A DNA stretch of 64,000 nucleotides, from positions 930,001-994,000 of the forward strand of contig JAOUMY010000001.1 of assembly GCA_029881255.1 (NCBI GenBank), written 5' to 3'. A program made the translations under genes and the position numbers. Source of the DNA: Gammaproteobacteria bacterium (GTDB taxonomy: Bacteria > Pseudomonadota > Gammaproteobacteria > S012-40). The notes under the pieces were generated by a model. That model was not told the origin of the DNA. It made no database searches and saw nothing but the letters and a program-made list of their open reading frames with translations. This document shows, piece by piece, positions 55,577 through 64,000 of the stretch. How positions within the stretch are numbered: the first letter of the stretch is position 1; each line of letters starts with the position of its first letter.

Positions 55577-55588
55577 TTGGTAAGTACG

Positions 55589-56002
55589 ATGTCAGGCGAA
55601 GAGCAAGCACCGAAGAAAAGAGACCCAAACAATCCTTGTCTTTTTTGCAAGGATCCCCGTGGGGTAACACTCGAAAATGAATTGGCCTATAGCGCTCGTG
55701 ATAGTTTTGCGGTAAGTCCTGGGCATACGCTGGTGATTCCTCGCCGACACGTCGCCAGTTTTTTTGAGCTTACGCCTGACGAAATCAATGCATGCATGGA
55801 TTTAATTGCGCGGGAACGTGAGTCGATAGATAAAGAGTTTAAGCCCGATGGCTACAATATTGGTGTCAATATTGGTCAGGCCGCAGGACAGAGTATTTTT
55901 CACGTGCATATTCACATCATTCCTCGATACAAGGGAGATGTTGAAAATCCACAGGGTGGAGTAAGGCACGTGATACCGAAAAATGCGCATTACACGCGCT
56001 AA
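55589..56002 (+). CDS. HIT-family nucleotide-binding protein
   Basis: Histidine triad proteins hydrolyse or transfer nucleoside phosphates such as AMP-lysine, Ap4A or APS. The triad HVHIHIIPR has His105, His107 and His109, and the N-terminal CLFC pair suggests a zinc-binding variant. Length is 137 residues with a 15-residue charged N-terminal extension. ATG 55589 was chosen because the upstream TTG lies in the SlyD stop region. It sits among sulfur-cluster genes that act on adenylylated sulfate. Confidence 0.9.
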   Translation: MSGEEQAPKKRDPNNPCLFCKDPRGVTLENELAYSARDSFAVSPGHTLVIPRRHVASFFELTPDEINACMDLIARERESIDKEFKPDGYNIGVNIGQAAGQSIFHVHIHIIPRYKGDVENPQGGVRHVIPKNAHYTR

Positions 56003-56084
56003 CTAGAGATTATTGGTCAGCGAATCGGGAGCGGCTGACAAACTATTATGAGTTCTCCCGTTCAACTATTGAGGAGTGATAATT

Positions 56085-56246
56085 ATGAGCGACGCACCTA
56101 AAGGCAGACCTAAAGTTCCTGATGGTCACGCACGTTTTGTGACTACCCGTCAAAAAGCGCCCAACGCCAAGGGCTTTGTCGGCTATGACACAACCTGGGA
56201 ACCACGCCAGAAAACTGTTGAATATACAACGCCAAAAAAACCATAA
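56085..56246 (+). CDS. small basic protein of 53 residues
   Basis: The frame begins at an ATG with a GAGGAG ribosome-binding sequence nine bases upstream and ends at a TAA followed by an intrinsic terminator, so it is a well-formed gene unit. The product is rich in Lys, Pro and Thr (MSDAPKGRPKVPDGHARF, then GFVGYDTTWEPRQ) without Cys or a hydrophobic segment. I do not recognise it. It lies between the HIT gene and the GalT-like gene in the sulfur cluster. Confidence 0.8.
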   Translation: MSDAPKGRPKVPDGHARFVTTRQKAPNAKGFVGYDTTWEPRQKTVEYTTPKKP

Positions 56247-56252
56247 CTTAAG

Positions 56253-56290
56253 TAGCCGCGTAACTTATTTGTTGCGCGGCTATTTATGTT
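56253..56290 (+). terminator. intrinsic terminator after the 53-residue gene
   Basis: TAGCCGCG and CGCGGCTA form an exact eight-base GC-rich stem with a 14-base loop. TTTATGTTT follows. It starts seven bases after the stop codon. Confidence 0.85.
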
Positions 56291-56393
56291 TCCATCTTTA
56301 AACTGCCTTTTTAGTCGTGGCGGTTTCTGTTCCTCTCCCTTTCTGTATACTTGGTAAATTACGAATCATTTCTCAATACACGGGAGTATTGTG

Positions 56394-57470
56394 ATGACCC
56401 AGGCAAGTGAAGACGAAGTTCGCGAAATCCGTATCAATCCAATCGTTCCAACAGAATCAGTTCTGGTATCTACAGCCAGAGGCATGCGACCTAAAAAAGC
56501 CGAAGAACTCTATCAACCAGATAAACGCGAACTGGTCGAAACCTGTCCATTTTGTCGAGGCAATGAACATAAGACCCCCCCGCAGATTACTGCGTATCCT
56601 GAAAAAGGGAATTGGGATATTCGAATAGTTGAAAATTTATTTCCAGTGCTTGCGGATAAGGGTGCAAAGCCAAATTTCAGTTTTGGATTGCAGCAGGCGA
56701 TCGACGGCTATGGACGCCACGAAGTGGTCATCGATCACCATAACCATGGTATTGCCGTACACGAAATGTCCATCGAACATTTGAGCCAAATGTTCTGTCT
56801 CTATCAACGACGGATACGCGAGCTTTACGCATCAGATGAAAGACTGCGTTGTGTACTGCTTTTTAAAAACTATGGTCCTGCTGCCGGCGGCAGTATTCCG
56901 CATACTCATAGCCAGATTATTGCTATGCCTGTAGTGCCGCAAAATATTGAAGCGGAAGTTACACATAGTGCACAACATTACCAAAAGCATCACCAATGTA
57001 TATTTTGTACTCTGATCGACGAAGCTTTGAGTTATGAAGCCACGATTTATGACAAGAGTTCAGGTGAAGTGCGTCGTAAGATTAATGTCGGTCAATACGT
57101 TGTCGAGCGAGGTGAACACTTTATTGCGATTAAGCCCTTTGCGAGTCGATACGAGTGGGAAGTCCACATATTACCGCTCGTTCATCAGGCAGATTTTTTA
57201 GATGCTGACGCGGCTCTGCTCAAGGACTTTGCTGAGGTATTGAAAAATACCATGACGCGGCTGGATAAAGTGGTTGGCGGGGTTCAATACAATTTCTTTC
57301 TTCATAGCCTGCCAAGAATTTCCGATGACAAGGACTTTCATCAGAGCTATCACTGGCATCTGGAAATTTGTCCGCGTACTTCGATACCGACCGGATTTGA
57401 ATTGGGGTCAGGTTTATTCGTCAACACCATCGCACCCGAAATTGCCGCAAAGGCGCTGCGTGGAGCATAG
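56394..57470 (+). CDS. GalT-like nucleotidyltransferase, candidate APS:phosphate adenylyltransferase
   Basis: The 358-residue protein has the galactose-1-phosphate uridylyltransferase fold (two HIT-like repeats). Zinc-type CxxC pairs are at Cys51/Cys54 (CPFC) and Cys202/Cys205 (CIFC), and the active site is PHTHSQIIAMP with His170 and the probable nucleophile His172. The usual GalT motif is HPHGQ, here HTHSQ. No other Leloir gene lies nearby. Adenylylsulfate:phosphate adenylyltransferase of Thiobacillus denitrificans belongs to the same superfamily with a similar size, so with sat-aprMBA two genes away that role is attractive. ATG 56394 fits GGGAG spacing; a GTG at 56391 is also possible. Confidence 0.8.
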   Translation: MTQASEDEVREIRINPIVPTESVLVSTARGMRPKKAEELYQPDKRELVETCPFCRGNEHKTPPQITAYPEKGNWDIRIVENLFPVLADKGAKPNFSFGLQQAIDGYGRHEVVIDHHNHGIAVHEMSIEHLSQMFCLYQRRIRELYASDERLRCVLLFKNYGPAAGGSIPHTHSQIIAMPVVPQNIEAEVTHSAQHYQKHHQCIFCTLIDEALSYEATIYDKSSGEVRRKINVGQYVVERGEHFIAIKPFASRYEWEVHILPLVHQADFLDADAALLKDFAEVLKNTMTRLDKVVGGVQYNFFLHSLPRISDDKDFHQSYHWHLEICPRTSIPTGFELGSGLFVNTIAPEIAAKALRGA

Positions 57471-57542
57471 GGCTGTTTCCTTGCTTTGCCCGAAATGGGG
57501 TATACTCCGCCGCTTTAGTGTCAATTCACGGATATTCTGTTA

Positions 57543-58934
57543 ATGAGCGATAAAACACCGGTTGCCAAGCCCTGGGGAGGCCGATTTACCGAGCCTACTG
57601 ACGTTTTCGTCGAGGCATTTACTGCCTCGGTTACCTTTGATCAGCGTATGTACGCTCAGGATATTGCGGGATCAATCGCACACGCTACGATGCTGGCCAA
57701 GGTTGGTGTGTTGACAGGTGAAGAACGTGACGCCATCGTTTCGGGCCTGAAAGAGATTGAACAAGAGATCGAACGAGGCGAATTTACCTGGTCAGTCAGC
57801 CTGGAAGATGTACATATGAATATCGAGGCCCGTTTGACGACGAAAATCGGTAATGCCGGAAAGAAACTTCATACAGGGCGCTCTCGCAATGACCAGGTAG
57901 CAACCGATATGCGCCTGTATTTGCGCGATGAGATCGACGAGATTGTAAAGCAATTGTCGCGTCTTCAATCGACATTGGTAGATATCGCGGAACGGGAAGC
58001 TGATACCATTTTGCCTGGTTTTACCCATCTACAGGTCGCTCAACCGATCAGCTTTGGTCATCATATGTTGGCCTGGTTCGAGATGCTGGTCCGTGATGCT
58101 GAGCGATTGCAGGACTGCCGCAAGCGTGTAAATGTCATGCCACTGGGTGCCGCTGCGCTGGCGGGGACGACTTATCCGATTGATCGCCACTATACAGCTC
58201 AGTTACTGGGCTTTGACTGTCCGACCGAAAACTCGCTCGACTCGGTCAGTGACCGGGATTTTATAATTGAATTTAATTTTGTATCCACATTGATAATGAC
58301 CCATCTCTCCCGCTTTTCTGAGGAGTTGATCATATGGGTTTCGCAACAGTTTGATTTTATTGAGCTTGGCGACCGTTTCTGTACTGGTTCGTCTATCATG
58401 CCCCAAAAGAAAAATCCGGATGTCCCCGAGTTGATTCGCGGTAAAAGTGGACGTGTGGTTGGTAATCTCATCAGCTTGATTACGTTGATGAAGGGGCAGC
58501 CACTGGCATATAACAAAGACAATCAGGAAGACAAGGAGCCGTTGTTCGACAGTATAGACACGCTTAAAGCTTCACTACGGGTGTTTGCTGACATGATGGG
58601 CAGTCTCAAAGTCAAAAAAGAAAATATGCTCAAGGCGGCCAAGGCCGGTTTTTCAACGGCCACCGATCTTGCTGACTATTTAGTTCGCAAAGGAGTCCCT
58701 TTTCGTGATGCACATGAGGTCGTCGGAAAAGCCGTACGCCTGGGTGTAGACACACGTCGAGATCTAGCGGAAATGAAGTTGGAAGAACTTCAGAAATTCA
58801 GTAAGTTGATTGAACAAGATGTGTTTACTGTGTTGGCGCCGTCTGGGTCGGCTGCAGCCCGTGACCATTTCGGTGGTACTGCGCCGTCACAGGTTCGCCA
58901 GGCAGTTCAACGAGCACGTAAGCGCTTGGCGTAA
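57543..58934 (+). CDS. argH: argininosuccinate lyase
   Basis: ArgH splits argininosuccinate to arginine and fumarate, the last step of arginine synthesis. The start [20 protein letters not shown] is typical, with [15 protein letters not shown] near residue 108, [10 protein letters not shown] near residue 158 and the signature [16 protein letters not shown] near residue 280 with the catalytic Ser. Length is 463 residues. It follows the GalT-like gene by 72 bases; a TATACT sequence at about 57500 could be a -10 element. Confidence 0.97.
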   Translation: MSDKTPVAKPWGGRFTEPTDVFVEAFTASVTFDQRMYAQDIAGSIAHATMLAKVGVLTGEERDAIVSGLKEIEQEIERGEFTWSVSLEDVHMNIEARLTTKIGNAGKKLHTGRSRNDQVATDMRLYLRDEIDEIVKQLSRLQSTLVDIAEREADTILPGFTHLQVAQPISFGHHMLAWFEMLVRDAERLQDCRKRVNVMPLGAAALAGTTYPIDRHYTAQLLGFDCPTENSLDSVSDRDFIIEFNFVSTLIMTHLSRFSEELIIWVSQQFDFIELGDRFCTGSSIMPQKKNPDVPELIRGKSGRVVGNLISLITLMKGQPLAYNKDNQEDKEPLFDSIDTLKASLRVFADMMGSLKVKKENMLKAAKAGFSTATDLADYLVRKGVPFRDAHEVVGKAVRLGVDTRRDLAEMKLEELQKFSKLIEQDVFTVLAPSGSAAARDHFGGTAPSQVRQAVQRARKRLA

Positions 58935-58970
58935 TATCTCTGTTTTAGTCTTCCCCAGCAGAGTAGATGC

Positions 58971-59855
58971 CTAGGCAGTCGCCACCCTACCGTCGGCGGC
59001 ATCCTGTGCCTTTTCAATTAACCGGTTGATATCGTCGCCTTTTTCCCATTCAACTATGCCTATCTTGGCGTCAACCTTTACCGTTAAATTGGGCGTGTCC
59101 GGGAGGCTGAGCTGTTGCAGGCGGGCCAATATCTTTCTGGCAATACTTTGCGCGTCGTCTAAACCGGTTTCGGGTAAAACAAGGGTGAACTCCCGGGTAT
59201 TTGTGCGACCAACAAGGTCTACCCAACGTAATTGGTCACGTAAATAGTAACCAACACCTTTTAATACATGCTCTGTTACCGCGGAAACGGTTCTGTCCGA
59301 TGAGGCGAATTTTTCTATCTCAAGAACAATAAGTGCCAATGGATTCCCATAGCGCCGGCTGCGCGAAACTTGTGGTTCTAATCCCTGCAGCAGCGCGCGA
59401 CGATTTAAGACTCCTGTAATCGGATCGCTGGTGGAAGTGTTGTCTAACTGATCGGAGAGCGATTTGTTAGCCGCCTTTAGCTGGACCAATTCACTGCTGT
59501 CTGAGAAATAATGCGCAGTAAATCCGGGGGATAGCTCCTGTTGTACCTGAATAAGCCAGCGTTCACTGTCTTGTAAAGGTTGAGGAATTCGCCAGACGTG
59601 TCGTGTGTTAGATGATGGAATTAAAAAATCAGCCTCTATGCTTGAGAATTCCTGTCCAATCAATCTGTCTCCGTCGACACTTAAAAAACCCTGCATAGTC
59701 TTATTGATCCAGAATATGCGGTTATCTGTATCCGTGATGATGACACCAGACGGCAATAATTCTAAAGCTGTAGTTGATAAAGACGGCTCGAGCGATTTCA
59801 TAAGACCTTCTTTTAACTTGCTGTAATCTATTCGTGGAAATTTTATAGTTTTCAT
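58971..59855 (-). CDS. PAS domain protein with degenerate GGDEF domain
   Basis: The 294-residue cytoplasmic protein has a PAS-type sensor region (about 25-125, with LLPSGVIITDTDNRIFWIN) and a diguanylate cyclase-like domain (about 140-290, starting DPITGVLNRRALL). The catalytic loop that should read GG(D/E)EF is NTREF at residues 219-223, so cyclase activity is very unlikely. The RxxD inhibitory site is not obvious either. It may act as a c-di-GMP or GTP sensor or simply as a protein partner. It is divergent from cyaA, with 236 bases between starts. Confidence 0.85.
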   Translation of the reverse strand: MKTIKFPRIDYSKLKEGLMKSLEPSLSTTALELLPSGVIITDTDNRIFWINKTMQGFLSVDGDRLIGQEFSSIEADFLIPSSNTRHVWRIPQPLQDSERWLIQVQQELSPGFTAHYFSDSSELVQLKAANKSLSDQLDNTSTSDPITGVLNRRALLQGLEPQVSRSRRYGNPLALIVLEIEKFASSDRTVSAVTEHVLKGVGYYLRDQLRWVDLVGRTNTREFTLVLPETGLDDAQSIARKILARLQQLSLPDTPNLTVKVDAKIGIVEWEKGDDINRLIEKAQDAADGRVATA

Positions 59856-60091
59856 TGGTGTAATGCACTTACAGTGCCAGTATTATTTGTCGTGGTTTTT
59901 ACTACCGGCCTTGAGCGCTGTTTTACTAAAGATTTCAGCCTTAAAAAACGATAGCTTATAGGGACCTGGAACACCCGAATTTTCTCTTTTTTTCGCTTAT
60001 ATGCACATTAAAGCAAGGTGTATAGGCGCAGGTTTGTATTGCCACAAAATCGTGGTTAGACGCCAAATGTTTATGGAGAATCGACAAGAAC

Positions 60092-62905
60092 ATGTCGCAG
60101 GATGCACAGTGGATTAACGATGTACGACAACGTTTCGTATCGCTAAACCAACAGCGAATAGAACGTTGCATATCCATTATGCAGCCTAAACAAAAAGATT
60201 TTCTGGAACTACTCCCCCTTCTCTTTCACATAAACAACATTTCTTTACCAGGATATGTCGGTCCCGACACGCCTCATGGTGTTTCAGCCTATGCTTTAGA
60301 AGAAAAAACATTGGTTCTTGCCAGACGTTTGTGGCGAGGTTTTGATGTGCAAAAACGGGCGCAATGGTCTTTTGCGATTGATTCGATTTTCTTGATGGGT
60401 AGCGTGGGTAGTATCGCGTTTTCCAACAAGAGCGATTTTGATGTCTGGCTTTGCTACAACCCCGCAATAAAAGAAAACAAACTTGATAGTCTGCAGAAAA
60501 AGGCGACTGCTATCGAAAACTGGGCCGAAGAGCTTGGGCTTGAAGTGCATTTCTTTCTGATGAATGCGAATGAGTTTAAAGAGGGAAAGCTAGTTGATCT
60601 TTCCACCGAAAGTAGTGGAAGTGCGCAACACAGACTACTGTTGGATGAATTTTATCGAACCGGCGTGTGGGTTGCGGGCAAGCATCCGTTTTGGTGGTTT
60701 ATCCCAGTTGAAAACGAGCATGATTATGAATCTCTAAAAGCCAAATATCTAAAAGATGAATTGCTTGATGAACAGGAATGTGTTGATTTCGGAGGGCTAC
60801 CAAATATCCCAGCAGAAGAATTTTTAGGTGCCGCTGTTTGGCAGCTTAACAAAGCTATCGATTCTCCTTACAAATCATTGTTGAAAATTACTCTAATGGA
60901 AGCGTATGCCAGTGACTACCCAAATGGCGCTACGTTATCGTCCTTGTTTAAGCGAGAAGTTCATAATGGGAATACTGACCTGAATACGCTTGATCCGTAT
61001 ATTATGTTGATGCGTTATCTTGAACAATATATTGGTCGGGAAAATGAAAAAGGCAGACTGGAGCTTGTTAGGATAAGTTTTTATTTTAAAGTCGGAATTG
61101 CGCTATCGCAGATGTCGACGCAGATGAAAAAAGATTGGCGCGAAAAAATGCTGCGTGAAACTACCTTCTCGTGGGGATGGACTGACGTGATTTGTCATCG
61201 TCTGGACACGTACAAAGATTGGCGTATCGATGATGTGATAAAAGCGCGCCAGCCATTGGTTGACAATTTGACCAAAAGTTATATGTTGCTGTCTGACTTT
61301 GCACGAAAAATGAACAAAGAGTCCTTGATCAAGCAGCGTGATCTGACCATTCTTGGGCGTAAGCTTTACGCGGTCTATGATAAAAAGCCTGGAAAGATTG
61401 AAATTGTTAGTCACGGGTTTAAGACGAATATTAGTGAAGAGTTGGTTACTTTTCTTCAAGCGAAAGGAAAGAGCGGCGATCGTTGGCTGCTCTATCGTGG
61501 AAAGGTAACAGGTGCAGATTTCAAGGATTTTAAGCCATTGAAGACGACTTCGTGCTTAGTGGAATTGATGGTCTGGGCCTACTTTAACAGAGTTGTGAAT
61601 CTTGAAACCCGAAAGATGTTGTATGCGCCAGGTTGCGATATGAAGAATTCCGTATTGCATACGCTACTCGAAGACATTAGCCACTTATGCAAGAATCCAC
61701 AAAACTTTTCCGCTGACAGCGACGTGTTGAAATATTCCCCCTACGTTAAGGAGACACGGTTCTATATCAATATTGGGCGTATTCCGCGCATGGTCGGAGA
61801 GAAAATAGAAAAGGAAATAATATCCGGGGGATTGGATGTGCTCAAATACGGATCTATGGATGACAGTCTCGTGTCCTCCATGGAGTTTGTCTATACGACA
61901 AGTTGGAACGAAGTCTATGTAATGCAGTATGAGGAGATGGAAGGGATTTTTCATTTCTTCTGTGATTTTCTAAATTTCTGCCTGGATAAGGACGGCAATA
62001 AGAGTCGTCACCCTTTGTCGATTCCTGAGTTTTGTACGGTAGCCTCTCATTTCGGTCACATCATTAACCGTCGTGTAGAGAGTCTGGTGCGGCATGCCTA
62101 TGAGTTTTTCTTTGAAAAAGATAACAATGAGCGTGGGATATTTGTGACTGAAGCGGCGAAAAATATCTTTGTAGTTGAACGCAAGGAGAAAAAATTCACC
62201 GCGCAGCGCTTTAGCTCGCTATCGCAGTTGGTGGCCTTTATGAGTATGCCGGTAAACCACTTTCGCGGGGCATGCATAGACGAGCAGTCGTTGAATTCGC
62301 AGCCTTTGCGCAGTATTCTCGAAATGAACGAGCCTGGAAAAGTGCAAGTTTTCTATGAGAAAGGTAAGAAGGGGAGTGCGGTGTGGATACTTGACGAAAA
62401 CGGCGCACTTTCGGTGCAGCAGTATGAGGGAGTAGATACCTTTGGATTGTTGCATGACTATTACCAATTTATTGCCGATTCACTAAAGCACTACGCGTGT
62501 AAAAATGATGAAGAAAGCGAAATAGAGCGAGAATTTCTGCATCGAGAAAATGAGCTTCTTGGCTTCTATAATATGAAAAAAGAAGGATTAAAATTCAAAA
62601 TTACTGAAATGGATTTGATGAACCTGCGGCATGCCCAAATACCGTATGATCTGCTTGCTCATGGAGATTTGAGAAAAGGAAAAACGGTTTTCAAATTTAC
62701 GTTCAAAGGGCAGGAACTGAGCTCGGCAGAATTAGGCTCAAAAGTATTTGACGAAGTACGCAAGCAAGTCGGCGTCGAAGGAAAGATATCTATTACGCGC
62801 ATGGTATTAAGTCCAGAATTAATGAATCTGAAGAAAGGCCAGAAACCAAGTATTCAACATCTCTTGAACTACAAGAAGCGCATTGAAGAAAAACTAAATA
62901 AATAG
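60092..62905 (+). CDS. cyaA: class I adenylate cyclase
   Basis: This enzyme makes cAMP from ATP. The N-terminal catalytic half has the nucleotidyltransferase core LMGSVGSIAFSNKSDFDVWL with the metal-binding Asp115 and Asp117. The C-terminal half is the regulatory part found in enterobacterial and pseudomonad CyaA. Length is 937 residues, slightly longer than E. coli (848), due to an extended C-terminal region. It is convergent with the carboxylesterase remnant by 14 bases. A crp gene is not in the window. Confidence 0.93.
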   Translation: MSQDAQWINDVRQRFVSLNQQRIERCISIMQPKQKDFLELLPLLFHINNISLPGYVGPDTPHGVSAYALEEKTLVLARRLWRGFDVQKRAQWSFAIDSIFLMGSVGSIAFSNKSDFDVWLCYNPAIKENKLDSLQKKATAIENWAEELGLEVHFFLMNANEFKEGKLVDLSTESSGSAQHRLLLDEFYRTGVWVAGKHPFWWFIPVENEHDYESLKAKYLKDELLDEQECVDFGGLPNIPAEEFLGAAVWQLNKAIDSPYKSLLKITLMEAYASDYPNGATLSSLFKREVHNGNTDLNTLDPYIMLMRYLEQYIGRENEKGRLELVRISFYFKVGIALSQMSTQMKKDWREKMLRETTFSWGWTDVICHRLDTYKDWRIDDVIKARQPLVDNLTKSYMLLSDFARKMNKESLIKQRDLTILGRKLYAVYDKKPGKIEIVSHGFKTNISEELVTFLQAKGKSGDRWLLYRGKVTGADFKDFKPLKTTSCLVELMVWAYFNRVVNLETRKMLYAPGCDMKNSVLHTLLEDISHLCKNPQNFSADSDVLKYSPYVKETRFYINIGRIPRMVGEKIEKEIISGGLDVLKYGSMDDSLVSSMEFVYTTSWNEVYVMQYEEMEGIFHFFCDFLNFCLDKDGNKSRHPLSIPEFCTVASHFGHIINRRVESLVRHAYEFFFEKDNNERGIFVTEAAKNIFVVERKEKKFTAQRFSSLSQLVAFMSMPVNHFRGACIDEQSLNSQPLRSILEMNEPGKVQVFYEKGKKGSAVWILDENGALSVQQYEGVDTFGLLHDYYQFIADSLKHYACKNDEESEIEREFLHRENELLGFYNMKKEGLKFKITEMDLMNLRHAQIPYDLLAHGDLRKGKTVFKFTFKGQELSSAELGSKVFDEVRKQVGVEGKISITRMVLSPELMNLKKGQKPSIQHLLNYKKRIEEKLNK

Positions 62906-62919
62906 ATTTCACTTGAATT

Positions 62920-63579
62920 CTATTGTTTCAGTATCTTTTTTAGCCAATCACGAATATCGTTAATCTGTTGCGTATGTATGCTATGAGGCATAGGGTACTC
63001 GCGCCATTCCACCGAATAGCCGGCCGCCGTTAGCGAGCTTTGTGATTGTTTTCAAAGCGCCAACGGTACTACAGGATCGTATACGCCGTGCATTAACATT
63101 ATCGGGGTGTTGCGGTTGGCGGGATGACCGAAGTTCCCGGATTCCTGGCGCGCCAGGTAAGAGGATAGGACAAGTATGCCTTTAAGTGTCTTACCGTAAT
63201 GCAGCCCGGTTTGTAGTGCGATTACGCCTCCCTGCGAGAATCCCGCGAGTACCACCGATCTGTTTTGAGAAAGCTCCTTGTCGACAAGGCCATTGATTCT
63301 TTCGGCGCTTTCCTTGATTCCCGCTAAATCCTGGTAGCGTCCCAGATCCGGATTGTCTATGTCGTACCATCCGCGCATGACCATGCCATTGTTAATGGTA
63401 ATTGGGCGTCGCGGTGCATGAGGGAAAACAAATCGTACGCCGAGGGTCTTATCCAGTCCAAGTTCTTCGGCGATCGGAACAAAATCGTTACCATCGGCCC
63501 CCAGTCCATGTAGCCAGATAATACTGGTTTGGACGTTTGCAGCGGTATCGATGGTGATGGCTTCCATTAGTTCGGACAT
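62920..63579 (-). pseudogene. carboxylesterase (alpha/beta hydrolase) with internal nonsense codon
   Basis: The frame read through one TGA gives 219 residues, the normal size of the phospholipase/carboxylesterase family, with a TAG at 62922-62920. The N-terminal part is intact: SIIWLHGLGADGNDFVPIA, MRGWYDID, the nucleophile elbow GFSQGG and the Asp loop MLMHGVYDPVVPLAL. The TGA at 63054-63052 stands where relatives have Gly (LG), explained by one GGA-to-TGA change. After it the frame continues with SLTAAGYSVEWREYPMPHSI, which holds the catalytic His. Translation as read loses that His and should be inactive. Confidence 0.9.
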
Positions 63580-63668
63580 GTTCGATTTCTGACCTATCGT
63601 TAAATTGCGGCTATTGTTAAACTATCGCCCCTTGAATTCAAGCCAGACAAGCTGGTCGAGAAATAGTG

Positions 63669-63812
63669 GTGAGCAAACTGTTAAAAATGCTAGTGCTGAT
63701 TTTGTTGTTTGCGCTGACAAGCAATGCCTGCGGACATAAAGGCGAATTGTATTTACCGGCCTCGGCAGAAAAGCAAAACACGACGAAACAGAAAAAATTA
63801 CATCAGGAATAG
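63669..63812 (+). CDS. lptM: LptM/YifL-type small lipoprotein
   Basis: This 47-residue protein has a short lipoprotein signal (LLKMLVLILLFALTSNAC) and a mature start CGHKGELYLP that matches the YifL/LptM family (CGQKGPLYLP). LptM helps the LptD-LptE complex mature in E. coli. Start is GTG at 63669, with another GTG one codon upstream. It lies directly before lysA, which is the usual place for it. Confidence 0.88.
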   Translation: MSKLLKMLVLILLFALTSNACGHKGELYLPASAEKQNTTKQKKLHQE

Positions 63813-63816
63813 TAGT

Positions 63817-64000
63817 ATGGATCATTTTGAATATCGTGACGGTGAGTTGTATGCGGAATCGGTGAAAGTGGCCGATATAGCCCGTAATGTGGGGACTCCT
63901 TGCTATATTTATTCTCGCGCGACATTTGAACGACACTGGCATGCGTTTAGTGACAGCCTCAAACGACATCGCCACCTGGTGTGTTATGCCGTAAAAGCCA
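63817..64000 (+). CDS. lysA: diaminopimelate decarboxylase, 3'-truncated by window edge
   Basis: LysA makes lysine from meso-diaminopimelate with pyridoxal phosphate. Only the first 61 codons are inside the window. They show VGTPCYIYSRATFERHWHAF and then VCYAVKA, whose Lys is the expected PLP-binding residue. It follows lptM by four bases. Confidence 0.92.
   Translation, partial: MDHFEYRDGELYAESVKVADIARNVGTPCYIYSRATFERHWHAFSDSLKRHRHLVCYAVKA

Noticed and set aside
56394-57470. Ordinary galactose-1-phosphate uridylyltransferase of the Leloir pathway
   Set aside because: No galE, galK or galM is nearby, and the active-site motif differs (HTHSQ); kept as a candidate APAT, not proven.
63040-63060. 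TGA as a selenocysteine codon in the carboxylesterase
   Set aside because: Relatives have Gly here rather than Cys, and no convincing SECIS hairpin follows; other genes in the window end with TGA normally.
1-64000. tRNA, rRNA, CRISPR arrays, insertion sequences and prophage
   Set aside because: No tRNA arm patterns, rRNA blocks, regularly spaced repeats, transposase or phage genes were recognised on either strand.

Overview
The window looks like chromosomal DNA of a Gram-negative gammaproteobacterium that oxidises sulfur compounds. Three things point there. The lipopolysaccharide-transport and PTS-Ntr block (yrbG-kdsD-kdsC-lptC-lptA-lptB-rpoN-hpf-ptsN-hprK-rapZ), hemC-hemD-hemX-hemY, class I cyaA and lptM-lysA are gammaproteobacterial arrangements. 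A sat-aprM-aprB-aprA cluster is what reverse-acting (sulfite-oxidising) Chromatiales-like bacteria carry. No phage, insertion sequence, CRISPR array, rRNA or tRNA was recognised. Taxonomy below this level cannot be fixed from the sequence alone.

Layout. 1-3327: 3' part of recG, then ubiC and ubiA (first steps of ubiquinone synthesis). 3345-12408: Ca/Na exchanger, Kdo synthesis (kdsD, kdsC), LPS transport (lptC, lptA, lptB), sigma-54, Hpf and a complete PTS-Ntr-like regulatory branch (ptsN, a divergent hprK, rapZ, EIIA-Man, HPr). 12495-17638: mgtE, a small unknown gene, methionine-salvage enzymes (ARD, mtnB) and a TRAP permease pair. 17645-22305: FapA-like protein, an epimerase, a 2Fe-2S flavin reductase and a DUF389 membrane protein. 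22479-25434: glcD, glcE and a decayed glcF. 25510-32233: citrate synthase, GST, an unknown lipoprotein, a LigB-type dioxygenase, a delta-class carbonic anhydrase and an amidase-like protein. 32234-44391: a giant calcium-repeat lipoprotein, an ABC-F ATPase (YheS), the Prc protease, a tandem serpin-like lipoprotein and an unknown outer-membrane-type protein. 44598-48732 (minus strand): hemC-hemD-hemX-hemY. 49079-57470: an unknown gene, then the APS-pathway cluster followed by an SlyD-like PPIase, a HIT protein, a 53-residue protein and a GalT-like nucleotidyltransferase. 57543-64000: argH, a PAS/degenerate-GGDEF protein, cyaA, a carboxylesterase with a premature stop, lptM and the start of lysA.

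How the genes work together. Sulfite plus AMP can be oxidised to APS by AprBA with electrons passed to the membrane through AprM. Sat converts APS to ATP and sulfate. The GalT-like protein is a candidate for the alternative ADP-forming enzyme (APAT). Citrate synthase and carbonic anhydrase serve central carbon and inorganic-carbon chemistry. The PTS genes lack any sugar permease and so look regulatory.

Three genes are visibly broken in 64 kb: glcF (large internal deletion), aprM (single-base frameshift) and the carboxylesterase (nonsense codon before the catalytic His). The most unusual intact gene is a 902-residue lipoprotein made of two serpin-like domains, directly downstream of the Prc protease gene.
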